Source of the DNA: Duganella aceris
GTDB taxonomy: Bacteria > Pseudomonadota > Gammaproteobacteria > Burkholderiales > Burkholderiaceae_D
NCBI RefSeq assembly: GCF_011090165.1
Contig: NZ_JAADJT010000004.1
Span: 1 to 64,000, forward strand
Reading direction: 5' to 3'
Length of the DNA: 64,000 bases
Below the pieces are notes generated by a model. The model was not told where the DNA came from. It saw only the letters and a list, made by a program, of their open reading frames with translations, and did no database searches. Every line of letters starts with the position of its first letter. Position 1 is the stretch's first letter. Shown here in pieces: positions 1 to 8,083 of the stretch. A program made the position numbers and the translations under genes.

Positions 1-145
1 TACAACCGCCAGCGGCGCCATTCGCGCCTTGGCTATGTATCGCCGGCGTCGTTCGCTGAGAATTTCAGAAAAAAAGCGCTGGCTGCTTGAAACGGACGTG
101 TCCATTATTGACAGTACACCTCAGTGTGCGTCAAGGAGCATAGGC

Positions 146-382
146 ATGCTTGAGGCGATTTTCGAGGCGATTGGATACCTTCTCCGGGAGATTTTTTATC
201 AGCTTTTAGGTACATTGATTCAAAAAATCTTCTACTGGCCCGGCTGGTTGATCCTTCGGCTGATTACATGGGGTCGATATCCGCCCGAACATAAAGTAGA
301 GCACAATCGGTTGGCGGTGAGCTTGTTTGCCATAGTCGCGATGGCTGCCACTCCCATGCTGTTCGCGCTGATTGCGGCATGA
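146..382 (+). CDS. small membrane protein of unknown function (78 aa)
   Basis: I do not recognise this protein. I chose the ATG at 146 because AAGGAG lies at 133-138, at good spacing; an ATG further upstream has no ribosome binding site and would add a basic stretch unlike the rest. The protein starts with an amphipathic segment rich in Ile, Leu and Phe, has a Trp/Pro-containing hydrophobic middle, a basic loop near PPEHKVEHNR, and a clear C-terminal membrane helix (LFAIVAMAATPMLFALIAA). It probably spans the inner membrane once or twice. The local base composition is visibly more AT-rich than the neighbouring genes, so it may have been acquired separately. No neighbour points to a job. Confidence 0.55.
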   Translation: MLEAIFEAIGYLLREIFYQLLGTLIQKIFYWPGWLILRLITWGRYPPEHKVEHNRLAVSLFAIVAMAATPMLFALIAA

Positions 383-573
383 TCGCCTTGAAGAGCGTAA
401 CGTTTGTTTAATATCAAGAAGAAAGCGAATTGGCTTTTGTAATAATTGAATGCTTTCTGGAGGGTACGTTAGCTCACATAAGGCTTCCTTAGGGAACGTT
501 AAGATTATTTTGCTCATCACGAGCAAAGACGCCGAGTCACTGTCGGTACCTCAACTTCTCAAGGAAATCAGCA

Positions 574-1095
574 ATGAAAACTAAGACGATATTTGCAGCG
601 TTGGCACTGGCGTTGAGCGCCGGTTTTGCGTCGGCAAACGATATTAGCATCGACGCCGGATCGATCACGCCAAACATGGCGAAACCTTACGGGCACATCT
701 TCCTGCACGAGGAGGGCACCTTCACCGATATGATCGACTTCACCATCCCGGCCGGTAGCCTGGGCTCGTCGGCGAATCCGCTCAATCTGGCGCTGGGCGG
801 CTTCGATGTGTTCAACATCGCCAACCTCGCTTACTCGGTCTACGGCGGGACCTCGGAGGAGATCGGCGGCAAGTGGTACGGCACTTACCTGGGCAACAAT
901 ACCAGCTACGATCTGCCGCTCGGCATGGGCGGCGCTTACCATATCGTGGTCAACGGCCTCGTGACCACCGAGCAGGGCGGCGCGTATGCGGTGGCGCTGG
1001 TGTCCGGTGTTCCGGAACCGGAGACGTACGCCATGTTGTTGGGTGGCCTGGGCCTGATGGGCGTCGTCGCCCGTCGCCGGAAGTCGCGTGCATAA
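574..1095 (+). CDS. PEP-CTERM sorting domain protein (FxDxF type)
   Basis: Secreted or surface protein of 173 residues. It has an N-terminal signal peptide (MKTKTIFAALALALSAGFASA, cleavage likely after residue 21), a beta-rich middle with a TDMIDFTIP stretch typical of the FxDxF subgroup, and a C-terminal tripartite tail: VPEPETYAMLL, a hydrophobic helix, then the basic end ARRRKSRA. That tail is the PEP-CTERM signal recognised by exosortase, which is not encoded in this window. The start follows a purine-rich AAGGAAATC at 560-568. A factor-independent terminator follows directly, so the gene is monocistronic. Members usually go with exopolysaccharide or biofilm matrix, but individual roles are mostly unknown. 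Confidence 0.88.
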   Translation: MKTKTIFAALALALSAGFASANDISIDAGSITPNMAKPYGHIFLHEEGTFTDMIDFTIPAGSLGSSANPLNLALGGFDVFNIANLAYSVYGGTSEEIGGKWYGTYLGNNTSYDLPLGMGGAYHIVVNGLVTTEQGGAYAVALVSGVPEPETYAMLLGGLGLMGVVARRRKSRA

Positions 1096-1111
1096 GCCGC
1101 TGTGCCTCATG

Positions 1112-1137
1112 AGGCCGCCTGATGGCGGCTTTTTTTG
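1112..1137 (+). terminator. rho-independent terminator of the PEP-CTERM gene
   Basis: GCCGCC (1114-1119), loop TGAT, GGCGGC (1124-1129), then a run of T from 1130. It lies 17 nt after the stop codon of the gene ending at 1095. Confidence 0.9.
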
Positions 1138-1278
1138 TGTCATCGCGGATAGTCGTCCGGCTGCATCGTCGCCGGCGTCTTGTCGGGCGCGCTGCCCACA
1201 CGTCCAGGATGAACTGGCGGTGATCTCTCCTCGCTGCGCGCCTGTAGCGCAGTGTAGTGAGCATGATCAGGAATGTAT

Positions 1279-1321
1279 TTGATCTAAATCAATCGTATCC
1301 CGGAGCTGCGCCCACGATAAT
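1279..1321 (+). promoter_or_regulatory. FNR/ANR box and -10 element in front of phaC
   Basis: TTGATCTAAATCAA at 1279-1292 is a perfect match to the FNR/ANR consensus TTGATnnnnATCAA. Exactly 23 nt later comes GATAAT (1316-1321), a good -10 hexamer. That puts the box centre about 42 bp upstream of the expected transcript start near 1328, the usual class II activating position. The box and spacing are seen directly; oxygen-limited activation of phaC is an inference. Confidence 0.75.
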
Positions 1322-1348
1322 CATGACAGCGCTCAGCGAGGAGGAAAC

Positions 1349-3094
1349 GTGAATACCACCATGCTCAGAGTTATCTCGAACCGCGCGCCCACGCCGGACG
1401 TCGCGCCGCACATGGAGCGGCGCAATCCGCTGGACTTGTTTCTGCAAAGCCAGATCGCGCGCGCAGCCGGCGGCATTTCGCCGATCGCGATGCAACTGGC
1501 GTTCCAGGATTGGTGGCGGCATCTGGCGGTGTCGCCCGGCAAGTTGGGCGAGCTGGCCGGTTGGTGGGCGGGAAGCGCGGCCAATCCGGCGCGGGACGAT
1601 GCCGCAACGGATGCCCGCTTCGCCGACGCCGCCTGGCGCGCGTGGCCGTTTTCCCAGTATGCTCAGGGGTTCAAGCAGCTGGAGCAGTTCTGGCGCCTGG
1701 CCACCAGCGAGCTGCCGGGCGTCGCGCCGCACCATGCCGAGGTGGTGGCGTTCACCGCGCGCCAGTTGCTCGACATGTACGCGCCGTCGAATTTTCTGTG
1801 GACCAATCCCGAGGTGCAGCGCGCCGCGTTCGCCAGCGGCGGCCGCAGCCTGGTCGACGGCGCGCGCAACTGGGGCCAGGATCTGTGCCGCCGGCTGGCG
1901 CCGCCGGGCGCGGCAGTGTCTCAGCCGGTGGATCAGCGCTTCGAGCCGGGCCGGCAGGTGGCGCTGACGCCGGGCATGGTGGTCTACCGCAACGAGCTCA
2001 TCGAGCTGATCCGGTACGCGCCGCAGACCGATACGGTGTATCGCGAGCCGGTGCTGATCGTGCCGTCGTGGATCATGAAGTACTACATCCTCGACCTGTC
2101 GCCGCACAACTCGCTGGTGCGCTATCTGGTCGGCCAGGGACACACGGTGTTGATGATTTCCTGGCGTAATCCGGATGCGCGCGACCGCGATCTGGGCATG
2201 GAGGATTACCTTCAGCGCGGCCTGTTCGCCGCGCTGGACCAGACGGCGGCGCTGTGCGGCGGGGCGCCGGTGCACGGGGTCGGTTATTGCCTGGGCGGCA
2301 CGCTGCTGTCGATCGCCGCCGCCGCGATCGGCGCGGGCGAACAGCCGGCGCATGGCAAGCTGGCCTCGCTGACGCTGTTGGCGGCGCAAACCGATTTCAG
2401 CGAGCCCGGCGAGCTGGGCCTGTTCATCGACGACAGCGAGCTGGCCTTCCTTGACGCGCTGATGTGGGACCAGGGCTACCTCGACGGCGACCAGATGGCG
2501 GCCTCGTTCCAGCTGCTGCACGCGCGCGATCTGGTCTGGTCGCGCATGATGCGCGAGTACCTGCTGGGCGAACGCAGCGCGCCGAACGACCTGATGGCGT
2601 GGAACGCCGACAGCACGCGGCTGCCTTTCCGCATGCACAGCGAATACCTGCACCGGCTGTTCCTGCACAACGACCTGGCCGAGGGCCGCTACCTTGTCGC
2701 CGGCAAGCCGGTGGCGCTGTCGGCTATCCACGCGCCGCTGTTCGTGCTGGCCACCGAGCGCGACCACGTCTCGCCGTGGCGCTCGGTGTACAAGATTCAC
2801 TTGCTGTGCGGCGGGACGATCGACTTCGTGCTGGCCTCGGGTGGGCACAACGCCGGCATCGTCTCGGAGCCGGGCCACGCCAACCGCAGCTATCGCCGTC
2901 ACGCCGCCAATGTCGCGCCGCTGGGCTACACCAGTCCGGACGAGTGGCTGAACCAGGCCGAGCGCTGCGAGGGGTCGTGGTGGCCGTACTGGCGGCAATG
3001 GCTGGTGCGCCGTTCGGACCGGCAGCGCGGCGCGCCGCCGCCGATGGGGCCGGCGTTGGGGCCGGCGCCGGGCCGCTTCGTGGTGCAGCCATGA
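1349..3094 (+). CDS. phaC: class I poly(3-hydroxyalkanoate) synthase PhaC
   Basis: Polymerises (R)-3-hydroxyacyl-CoA into polyhydroxyalkanoate on the granule surface. The 581-residue length suits class I. An N-terminal PhaC domain is followed by an alpha/beta hydrolase fold with the lipase-box variant GYCLGG. The catalytic triad is visible as Cys314, Asp472 (ATERDHVSPW) and His500 (GGHNAG), which line up with Cys319, Asp480 and His508 of the Cupriavidus necator enzyme. The start is GTG at 1349 behind GAGGAGGAA. No phaA, phaB, phaR or phasin gene is adjacent, so this is an orphan synthase and other copies may exist elsewhere. It converges on the next gene with only 8 nt between the stops. The upstream FNR box suggests induction when oxygen falls. 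Confidence 0.95.
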   Translation: MNTTMLRVISNRAPTPDVAPHMERRNPLDLFLQSQIARAAGGISPIAMQLAFQDWWRHLAVSPGKLGELAGWWAGSAANPARDDAATDARFADAAWRAWPFSQYAQGFKQLEQFWRLATSELPGVAPHHAEVVAFTARQLLDMYAPSNFLWTNPEVQRAAFASGGRSLVDGARNWGQDLCRRLAPPGAAVSQPVDQRFEPGRQVALTPGMVVYRNELIELIRYAPQTDTVYREPVLIVPSWIMKYYILDLSPHNSLVRYLVGQGHTVLMISWRNPDARDRDLGMEDYLQRGLFAALDQTAALCGGAPVHGVGYCLGGTLLSIAAAAIGAGEQPAHGKLASLTLLAAQTDFSEPGELGLFIDDSELAFLDALMWDQGYLDGDQMAASFQLLHARDLVWSRMMREYLLGERSAPNDLMAWNADSTRLPFRMHSEYLHRLFLHNDLAEGRYLVAGKPVALSAIHAPLFVLATERDHVSPWRSVYKIHLLCGGTIDFVLASGGHNAGIVSEPGHANRSYRRHAANVAPLGYTSPDEWLNQAERCEGSWWPYWRQWLVRRSDRQRGAPPPMGPALGPAPGRFVVQP

Positions 3095-3102
3095 TTCCGG
3101 CT

Positions 3103-4182
3103 TCAGGCGTGGCTGAGACGGCGACACAGGCGTAGCAGGGCGCGCGCGGCCGGGTGCTCGATACGCTGTACCTGTTTCAGCCATCCCACTGCGCGACGCC
3201 GCGCCGCCGCCAGCGTGGCGCGCAGCGCCAACCCGGCGTGCCGCAGCCGGGCGCCGTGCGAGCGGTAGAGCAGCAGCTTGTCCAGGCTGCTGTATTGACC
3301 AAGGAAGCTACGCTTGTAGTCGTAATCGCCCCACAAGAAATGAAATTCCGCGCCGCGCCGCTCGATGCAGTCGCAGATAAACAGGTAGCAGCACAGAAAG
3401 CCCAGGCTGAATTGGTCGTAGCCCGGGTCGTGCGCCATCAACAGCAGGAAATAGTTGTCGCTCACCTGGCACGCGATGGCGCCCGCGCAGACCTGGCCGC
3501 CGATGGTGATGACGCCGACGCGTCCATATTCCCGCACCAAATCCTTGATATGGCGGGATTCCCGTTCATCGACCGCCGACGTCTTGTTCTTGCCGGCCAT
3601 CCGCGCATGATTGAAGTGGATGATGGCGTCGACATCGCGCGGATTGATGTCGGTTTTTTCATGCACGCCGAATTGATAGTCTCCCAGTTCGGCGCGCAGG
3701 CTTTTGCCGTGGCGCCGCACGTTGCGCCGGTTGTTCTTGCTCAGGCTTGCGGTATAGGCTTCCGCGTTGGGCGGCAGCGCGATCCAGAGATCCTCAAGGT
3801 AGTCGTGTTGTTGGCTGGGATATGCCCACATCGCCCGAGGGATATGCACGGCGCGCAGTACCACGACGCGCGCTTCGGCGATGCTGGAAAAAATGTAGCC
3901 GGCGAACAGTTCGATGTCCTCGGCGGCCAGGCGGATCGCTTCGTTGAACACCTCCACCACGCCGTCACGCAGGCTGAAGACGAACAGCGTTCGCAGCCCA
4001 TCGTCTTGATAGGCGGCGTATGTATTGGCGTCGACAAGATCGCGTTCGAGACAGAACTGCACAAGCGTGGCATAGGGATTGCCATACAACTTCTCCAGCG
4101 CCGGCCCGACCCAGTCGGGGACTTGGCCGCGCCAGCAAAACTGCTTCAACGTCGCCGGTTGTGGTGCTTGAAGGTGCGACAT
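3103..4182 (-). CDS. GNAT-superfamily acetyltransferase-like protein (CelD/BcsL or FemAB type)
   Basis: A 359-residue soluble protein resembling the BioF2-like / acetyltransferase_6 family, whose members transfer acyl groups in polysaccharide or cell-envelope pathways. The central part shows the usual pattern: SKNNRRNVRRHGKSL, then IHFNHARMAGKNKTS, VGVITIGGQVCAGAIACQ, and a late FHFLWGDYDYKRSFLGQYSS block. The start at 4182 (MSHLQAP) is preferred because GGGGAG lies at good spacing; upstream starts add an arginine-rich stretch without a binding site. It lies near a GT2 glycosyltransferase on the same strand, which fits a glycan-related role, but the acceptor is unknown. Confidence 0.65.
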   Translation of the reverse strand: MSHLQAPQPATLKQFCWRGQVPDWVGPALEKLYGNPYATLVQFCLERDLVDANTYAAYQDDGLRTLFVFSLRDGVVEVFNEAIRLAAEDIELFAGYIFSSIAEARVVVLRAVHIPRAMWAYPSQQHDYLEDLWIALPPNAEAYTASLSKNNRRNVRRHGKSLRAELGDYQFGVHEKTDINPRDVDAIIHFNHARMAGKNKTSAVDERESRHIKDLVREYGRVGVITIGGQVCAGAIACQVSDNYFLLLMAHDPGYDQFSLGFLCCYLFICDCIERRGAEFHFLWGDYDYKRSFLGQYSSLDKLLLYRSHGARLRHAGLALRATLAAARRRAVGWLKQVQRIEHPAARALLRLCRRLSHA

Positions 4183-4326
4183 GGCGAGTCTCCCCGACAT
4201 TTGCGGCCCACGTCGCGCGCGGTGTCGGCGGCGAATCAAGCATGGGCCCTCGGAGCTTAAATCATGTCACGGATTGATGGGACCGATGTGCGTTCCGGGG
4301 ACACAATCGGCATCTTGTGACTTAGC

Positions 4327-5394
4327 TCAAACGAACCCAAGATGATCGACTCCCACCCTGCGCAGTTTGCGGGTCGTCCGCCAGCGTTTGTATTGGCGGC
4401 TGGCCAGTTGCTTAACATGGAACAGCAGATCGCCCGACAAAACCTTGGTGAGGTCGGCCAGCATGGCGCGGTCGCCTGCGCCCGCCATCGCGGCCAGGCC
4501 GGCGCGGTCGCCGAACAGAAGCGTTAAAAAAAGCGCCTTGCTACGCGCGCGCGTGCGTCGCCCGATGGCGTGCGGCAGTTGGTAGCTGCTCTTGACCAGG
4601 CTGACGTAAAAATGCGCGATCATCAGATCGAAATGCGCTTGCGCCAGCGTGCCGACCGCGCGTTGTTCCAGATGCCGGCGGGCCACCGACAAGGCGGCGA
4701 GAAAATCGGTGCACCACTGCTCGGAGATCGATTGGCTGATGCTGGTCGGATGCTGGCGGTAGTCGATCAGCTGAAGCGGGATGTGCACCAGGCTGGCGCA
4801 CAGGCTCATCACGCGCGGCAACGTGGCGACGTCTTCGAACACCGGCCCCGGCGGGAAAATCGGCGCGGGCAGTTCCGCATACTTGGCGCGCCGCATGATG
4901 TGGGCCCAGACGTACATGTGGCGGTTGGCCATGAAGCGGACCAGGATCGCTTCCGCACCGCGCAGAACCCCGGCAGGGTAGTCCAGCGCCATGCCATGGT
5001 TTTTCTCAACCGCGTTGGGATGCCACATCCTGAAATCGAATGCGATGACGTCGGGACGGTGCTCGGCGATGGCGTGGTCGATGTGCGCCAGGGCGCCATC
5101 GCGCAGCACGTCGTCGCTGTCGAGGAAGGCGATATATTCACCCCGGGCTGCGGCGATGCCGTGGTTGCGGGCGCTGGCGACGCCTTGGTTGGACTGGGTG
5201 CGCAGACAAAAATTCGGCCGGTCCCAGCTTGCTTGCAGTTCGGTCAGCAGGGTCAGGGTGGCATCGGACGAGCCGTCGTCGACAACCACCAGTTCATGGT
5301 GGTCTTGCATTTGCATCAGCACGGAGCGCACGCATTGCACGATGAAGTGTTGAACGTTGTATGCGGGAATAACAATGCTGATGGTTGGTGTCAT
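4327..5394 (-). CDS. family 2 glycosyltransferase
   Basis: Transfers a sugar from a nucleotide donor to an unknown acceptor. The N-terminal GT-A fold is clear: ISIVIPAYNVQHFIVQCVRSV, VVVDDGSSDATL, ARNHGIAAARGEYIAFLDSDDVL, with the metal-binding DxD as DSDD. The C-terminal third is helical and basic. I chose ATG 5394, which gives 355 residues starting MTPTISIVIP, because GGAG stands 9 nt upstream. An in-frame ATG at 5448 would add 18 residues but has only a poorly spaced AAGG. A strong hairpin (separate entry) covers the leader next to the chosen start. The gene is isolated from any glycan operon apart from the acetyltransferase-like gene downstream. Confidence 0.8.
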   Translation of the reverse strand: MTPTISIVIPAYNVQHFIVQCVRSVLMQMQDHHELVVVDDGSSDATLTLLTELQASWDRPNFCLRTQSNQGVASARNHGIAAARGEYIAFLDSDDVLRDGALAHIDHAIAEHRPDVIAFDFRMWHPNAVEKNHGMALDYPAGVLRGAEAILVRFMANRHMYVWAHIMRRAKYAELPAPIFPPGPVFEDVATLPRVMSLCASLVHIPLQLIDYRQHPTSISQSISEQWCTDFLAALSVARRHLEQRAVGTLAQAHFDLMIAHFYVSLVKSSYQLPHAIGRRTRARSKALFLTLLFGDRAGLAAMAGAGDRAMLADLTKVLSGDLLFHVKQLASRQYKRWRTTRKLRRVGVDHLGFV

Positions 5395-5395
5395 G

Positions 5396-5424
5396 CTCGG
5401 AGGCTCCAGGTGAGAGCCTCCGAG
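5396..5424 (-). promoter_or_regulatory. hairpin abutting the glycosyltransferase start
   Basis: A perfect 11-bp inverted repeat (CTCGGAGGCTC at 5396-5406, GAGCCTCCGAG at 5414-5424) with a 7-nt loop ends one base before ATG 5394 on the minus strand. On the mRNA the stem contains the likely ribosome binding site GGAG, so it could hide it. If translation starts at 5448 instead, the repeat lies inside the coding region and has no such meaning. Confidence 0.4.
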
Positions 5425-5528
5425 GTTCGGGATGCGATCGGTGCTCATGCCTTATTTTCGAGCATTCACCACGCATTAACTAGCTATCTGGAAGTAAATC
5501 CAGGTAAGTTCCTGCAAAGAATCTGAAA

Positions 5529-6671
5529 TCAAGCCACTTCGTAGCGATCGCGGCCGGCGGCCTTGGCGCGGTACAGGGCGGCGTCGGCGCGCGCCATCAC
5601 GGCTTCCATGCTGTCGTTCGACGCCAGCTGGCTGGCGATGCCGATGCTGACCGTGTAGGCAGGCACGTCGTCGCCGCGCGCCGCGCACAGCAGGGCCTGG
5701 ATGCGCTGCGCCGCAGCCGATGCGCGCTCCGCCGTGGTCTGCGGCAACAGCACGATGAATTCCTCGCCGCCGAAACGCGCCACGTGGTCGATTTCCCGCA
5801 GCGCGGTCACGGTGGTGCGCGCCGCATGCACCAGCACCTGGTCACCGACGGCGTGGCCGTAGCGGTCGTTGATGGCCTTGAAGAAGTCGAGGTCGATGCT
5901 GAGCAGGGTCATCGGCTGGGCGTGGCGTTTCATCAGCGCCAATTCGCGGGCGTAGGCGGCAGCGAAGCCGCGCCGGTTCAATACGCCTGTCAGCGGATCC
6001 GAATTCGACCGGTGTTCCATCACGGTCTGCAGGCGCCGCGTGGCGACCGCCATGAAGCCGACCGCCATCAGCAGCGTCATGAAATTGGCGGTCAATAGAT
6101 AAATACTTTGGATCGGGCCGTTGCTGGCGTTGCTGGTGCCGACGCCGCCGCTCATCGCCACCACGGCGCGCAGCAACAGCACCAGCGATTGCACCAGCAG
6201 CAGCGCGCCGAAGAACCAGCTGGAGAAATGACGTTCGCCACGAAGCACGACCAGCACCAGCTGCGGCACGTAGAACGATAGCGACAACAGGGAAAACACC
6301 GCGACCCGCAGCGCGAAGTTCTGGGTGATCAGATACCAGCCGATCAGGCAGCACATGCCGATGGCCCAGGCCAGCCCCAGCCACCACCAGCTGGGCACGC
6401 GCCCGTAGAATTTCTGGGTGCCGATCAGCATCAATCCCGCGCTCGCCATCATGGTGGTGTTGCCGACGAAAAGAATCGCCGCCTCCGCAAGCACGCCCTG
6501 TGTGCAGAGCAGGACGCCGGTCAGCATCAGGGACAGCATGCCCAGCGCCCACTGGCCCAGTCCCCGCACTTCGGACGGGAAGCTGCGGTAGGCGGAAAAC
6601 AGTACGATGCTCATCGCCCCCGCCATCAGGGTCGATGTCAGGAGAATAGTGGTTTGGTCAAGCAGGATCAC
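5529..6671 (-). CDS. membrane-bound diguanylate cyclase (GGDEF domain)
   Basis: Makes cyclic di-GMP from two GTP. The first 200 residues hold about six membrane helices (from ILLTSTLMAGAMSIVLFSA on) without a known sensory domain; residues about 215-380 are a GGDEF domain. The active-site signature is GGEEF at 301-305, and the inhibitory I-site RxxD (REID, 292-295) stands five residues before it, so the enzyme should be active and feedback-inhibited. SDPLTGVLNRRGF marks the start of the catalytic domain. No EAL domain is present. No partner gene adjoins it; the next gene downstream is a glycosyltransferase. Confidence 0.92.
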   Translation of the reverse strand: MILLDQTTILLTSTLMAGAMSIVLFSAYRSFPSEVRGLGQWALGMLSLMLTGVLLCTQGVLAEAAILFVGNTTMMASAGLMLIGTQKFYGRVPSWWWLGLAWAIGMCCLIGWYLITQNFALRVAVFSLLSLSFYVPQLVLVVLRGERHFSSWFFGALLLVQSLVLLLRAVVAMSGGVGTSNASNGPIQSIYLLTANFMTLLMAVGFMAVATRRLQTVMEHRSNSDPLTGVLNRRGFAAAYARELALMKRHAQPMTLLSIDLDFFKAINDRYGHAVGDQVLVHAARTTVTALREIDHVARFGGEEFIVLLPQTTAERASAAAQRIQALLCAARGDDVPAYTVSIGIASQLASNDSMEAVMARADAALYRAKAAGRDRYEVA

Positions 6672-6719
6672 ATTGCATGCCGGGAAGTTTCGATGCCCCG
6701 AAGGATAGCAGCATTCGGA

Positions 6720-6989
6720 TTACTCCTCGGTGGAAGCCTCTTCGATGGCGACGCGGACCTGATCTGCATACCCGAGCTCGATCACTTTGCCGTTGGCGCC
6801 ATCGGTGTAATTGATATGGACGCCGTCGTCCTTTTCAACCGCCCAGACCTCGACTTCGACGCGGTCCTGGATGTTGTCGACATTGACCGCGTCGATGGTC
6901 TGGCGCGAGCCAGGTTGCAGGTGTTTCACCACGTTCTTGGTGCGGTCGGTGGCGAAAGGGATATAAGTTGCGGTGCGTTGCTCTTGCAT
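6720..6989 (-). CDS. hypothetical protein (89 aa)
   Basis: I do not recognise this gene. ATG 6989 (MQEQRTATYIPF) has GGAGGC at good spacing. The product is soluble, acidic at the C-terminus (AIEEASTEE) and rich in beta-forming residues (VEVEVWAVEKDDGVHINYTDGANGKVIELG), with no cysteine, signal peptide or membrane segment. It stands between the diguanylate cyclase and the LysR gene, all on the minus strand, without tight coupling to either. Confidence 0.6.
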   Translation of the reverse strand: MQEQRTATYIPFATDRTKNVVKHLQPGSRQTIDAVNVDNIQDRVEVEVWAVEKDDGVHINYTDGANGKVIELGYADQVRVAIEEASTEE

Positions 6990-7051
6990 GAAGCCTCCGG
7001 GATAAAAGCCCATTGTAGGCGTCGTGTCGCAGAGTTGGCGCGCCGTTGCCG

Positions 7052-7960
7052 CTATGGGCTCAGCCAATAATCCTGCCGCGCATAAATTTCCTTCAGCATG
7101 TCGATGAAGAAGCGCACCTTGGCCGGCAGGTGCCGCTGCTGCGGGTAGACGGCGACGATGTCGTACTGCGGCAGCGCGTAGTCGTCCAGCACCGTGATCA
7201 ATTCCCCCGACGCCAGCTGCGCCTGGATCTCCCACGATGAACGCCACGCCAGCCCCAGCCCCTCGGTGGCCCAGCGGTGCAGCAGTTCGCCGTCGTTGCA
7301 GTTCAGGTTGCCGACCGCGCGCACCGTCACTTGTTTGCCGTTCTCCTGGAAGTACCAGCCGCGCTGCTGGCCGCCTTGCAGGTTGAAGGCGAGGCAGTTG
7401 TGCTGGGTCAGGTCGTCCAGCGTGCGCGGGATGCCGTGGCGTTCGAAATATTCGGGCGTGCCGCACACCACGCGCCGGTTGCCGGCCAGCTTGACCGCGA
7501 CGAAGCTCGGGTCGATCACGCCGCCGATGCGGATGCCGACGTCGTAGCCGTCGCGCACCAGGTCGACCACGCGGTCGGTAAGGTTGAACGAGATCTGCAC
7601 ATCCGGATGGGCGCGCACGAAGCCGGCGGCGTGCGGGGCGACGTGTTTGCGTCCGAACGCGGCCGGCGCCGACACGGTCAGGTGCCCGGTGGCGCGGTGC
7701 CGCCCCTCGGACACGCTGCGGTCCGCGTGCCCCAGATCGGCCAGCAGCTTGCGGCAATGATCGAGATACAGCGTGCCTTGCTCGGTCAGGGTCAGGTGCC
7801 GCGTGGTGCGGTGCATCAGCTTGACGCCGAGACGCTTCTCCAGCGCATCGATGCGCCGCCCCAGCATCACCGGGGTGATGTGCTGCCCCAGCGCGGCGCG
7901 CGCCAGGCTGCCTTTCTCGGCCACATCGACGAAGGCTTCGATTTGCGTGAGTTTGTCCAT
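7052..7960 (-). CDS. LysR-family regulator divergent from gcl
   Basis: A 302-residue LysR-type regulator. Residues 1-60 form the winged helix-turn-helix (FVDVAEKGSLARAA...TPVMLGRRIDALEKRLGVKLMHRTTRHLTLTEQG), and about 90-300 the periplasmic-binding-like effector domain. The resemblance is to the LTTR branch that often sits beside metabolic operons. It is transcribed away from gcl-hyi-glxR, and an interrupted palindrome between the two genes has LysR-site form, so control of glyoxylate use is a reasonable inference. The effector is not known. Confidence 0.88.
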   Translation of the reverse strand: MDKLTQIEAFVDVAEKGSLARAALGQHITPVMLGRRIDALEKRLGVKLMHRTTRHLTLTEQGTLYLDHCRKLLADLGHADRSVSEGRHRATGHLTVSAPAAFGRKHVAPHAAGFVRAHPDVQISFNLTDRVVDLVRDGYDVGIRIGGVIDPSFVAVKLAGNRRVVCGTPEYFERHGIPRTLDDLTQHNCLAFNLQGGQQRGWYFQENGKQVTVRAVGNLNCNDGELLHRWATEGLGLAWRSSWEIQAQLASGELITVLDDYALPQYDIVAVYPQQRHLPAKVRFFIDMLKEIYARQDYWLSP

Positions 7961-7979
7961 GCGACGATTATTCCATAGT

Positions 7980-8004
7980 TATTCGGTATCGTGTGTATCG
8001 AATA
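7980..8004. promoter_or_regulatory. candidate LysR operator between lysR and gcl
   Basis: TATTCGGTAT (7980-7989) and GTATCGAATA (7995-8004) form an imperfect inverted repeat, 8 of 10 positions paired, with a 5-nt centre. It lies in the 123-bp gap between the divergent LysR gene and gcl. Position and T-N11-A-like form suit a LysR binding site; there is no direct proof. Confidence 0.5.
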
Positions 8005-8083
8005 AAGCGAGATTTTGTTGTCTTATCAAGCTTGTCCTTTGCCGTTACGATGGGTCCATCAACTAACCCGCCAGGAGACCGGT

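Noticed and set aside
1289..3184. Long minus-strand open frame opposite phaC
   Set aside because: Same reason: low-complexity Arg/Gln/His-rich translation, no ribosome binding site, and the sense gene is certain.
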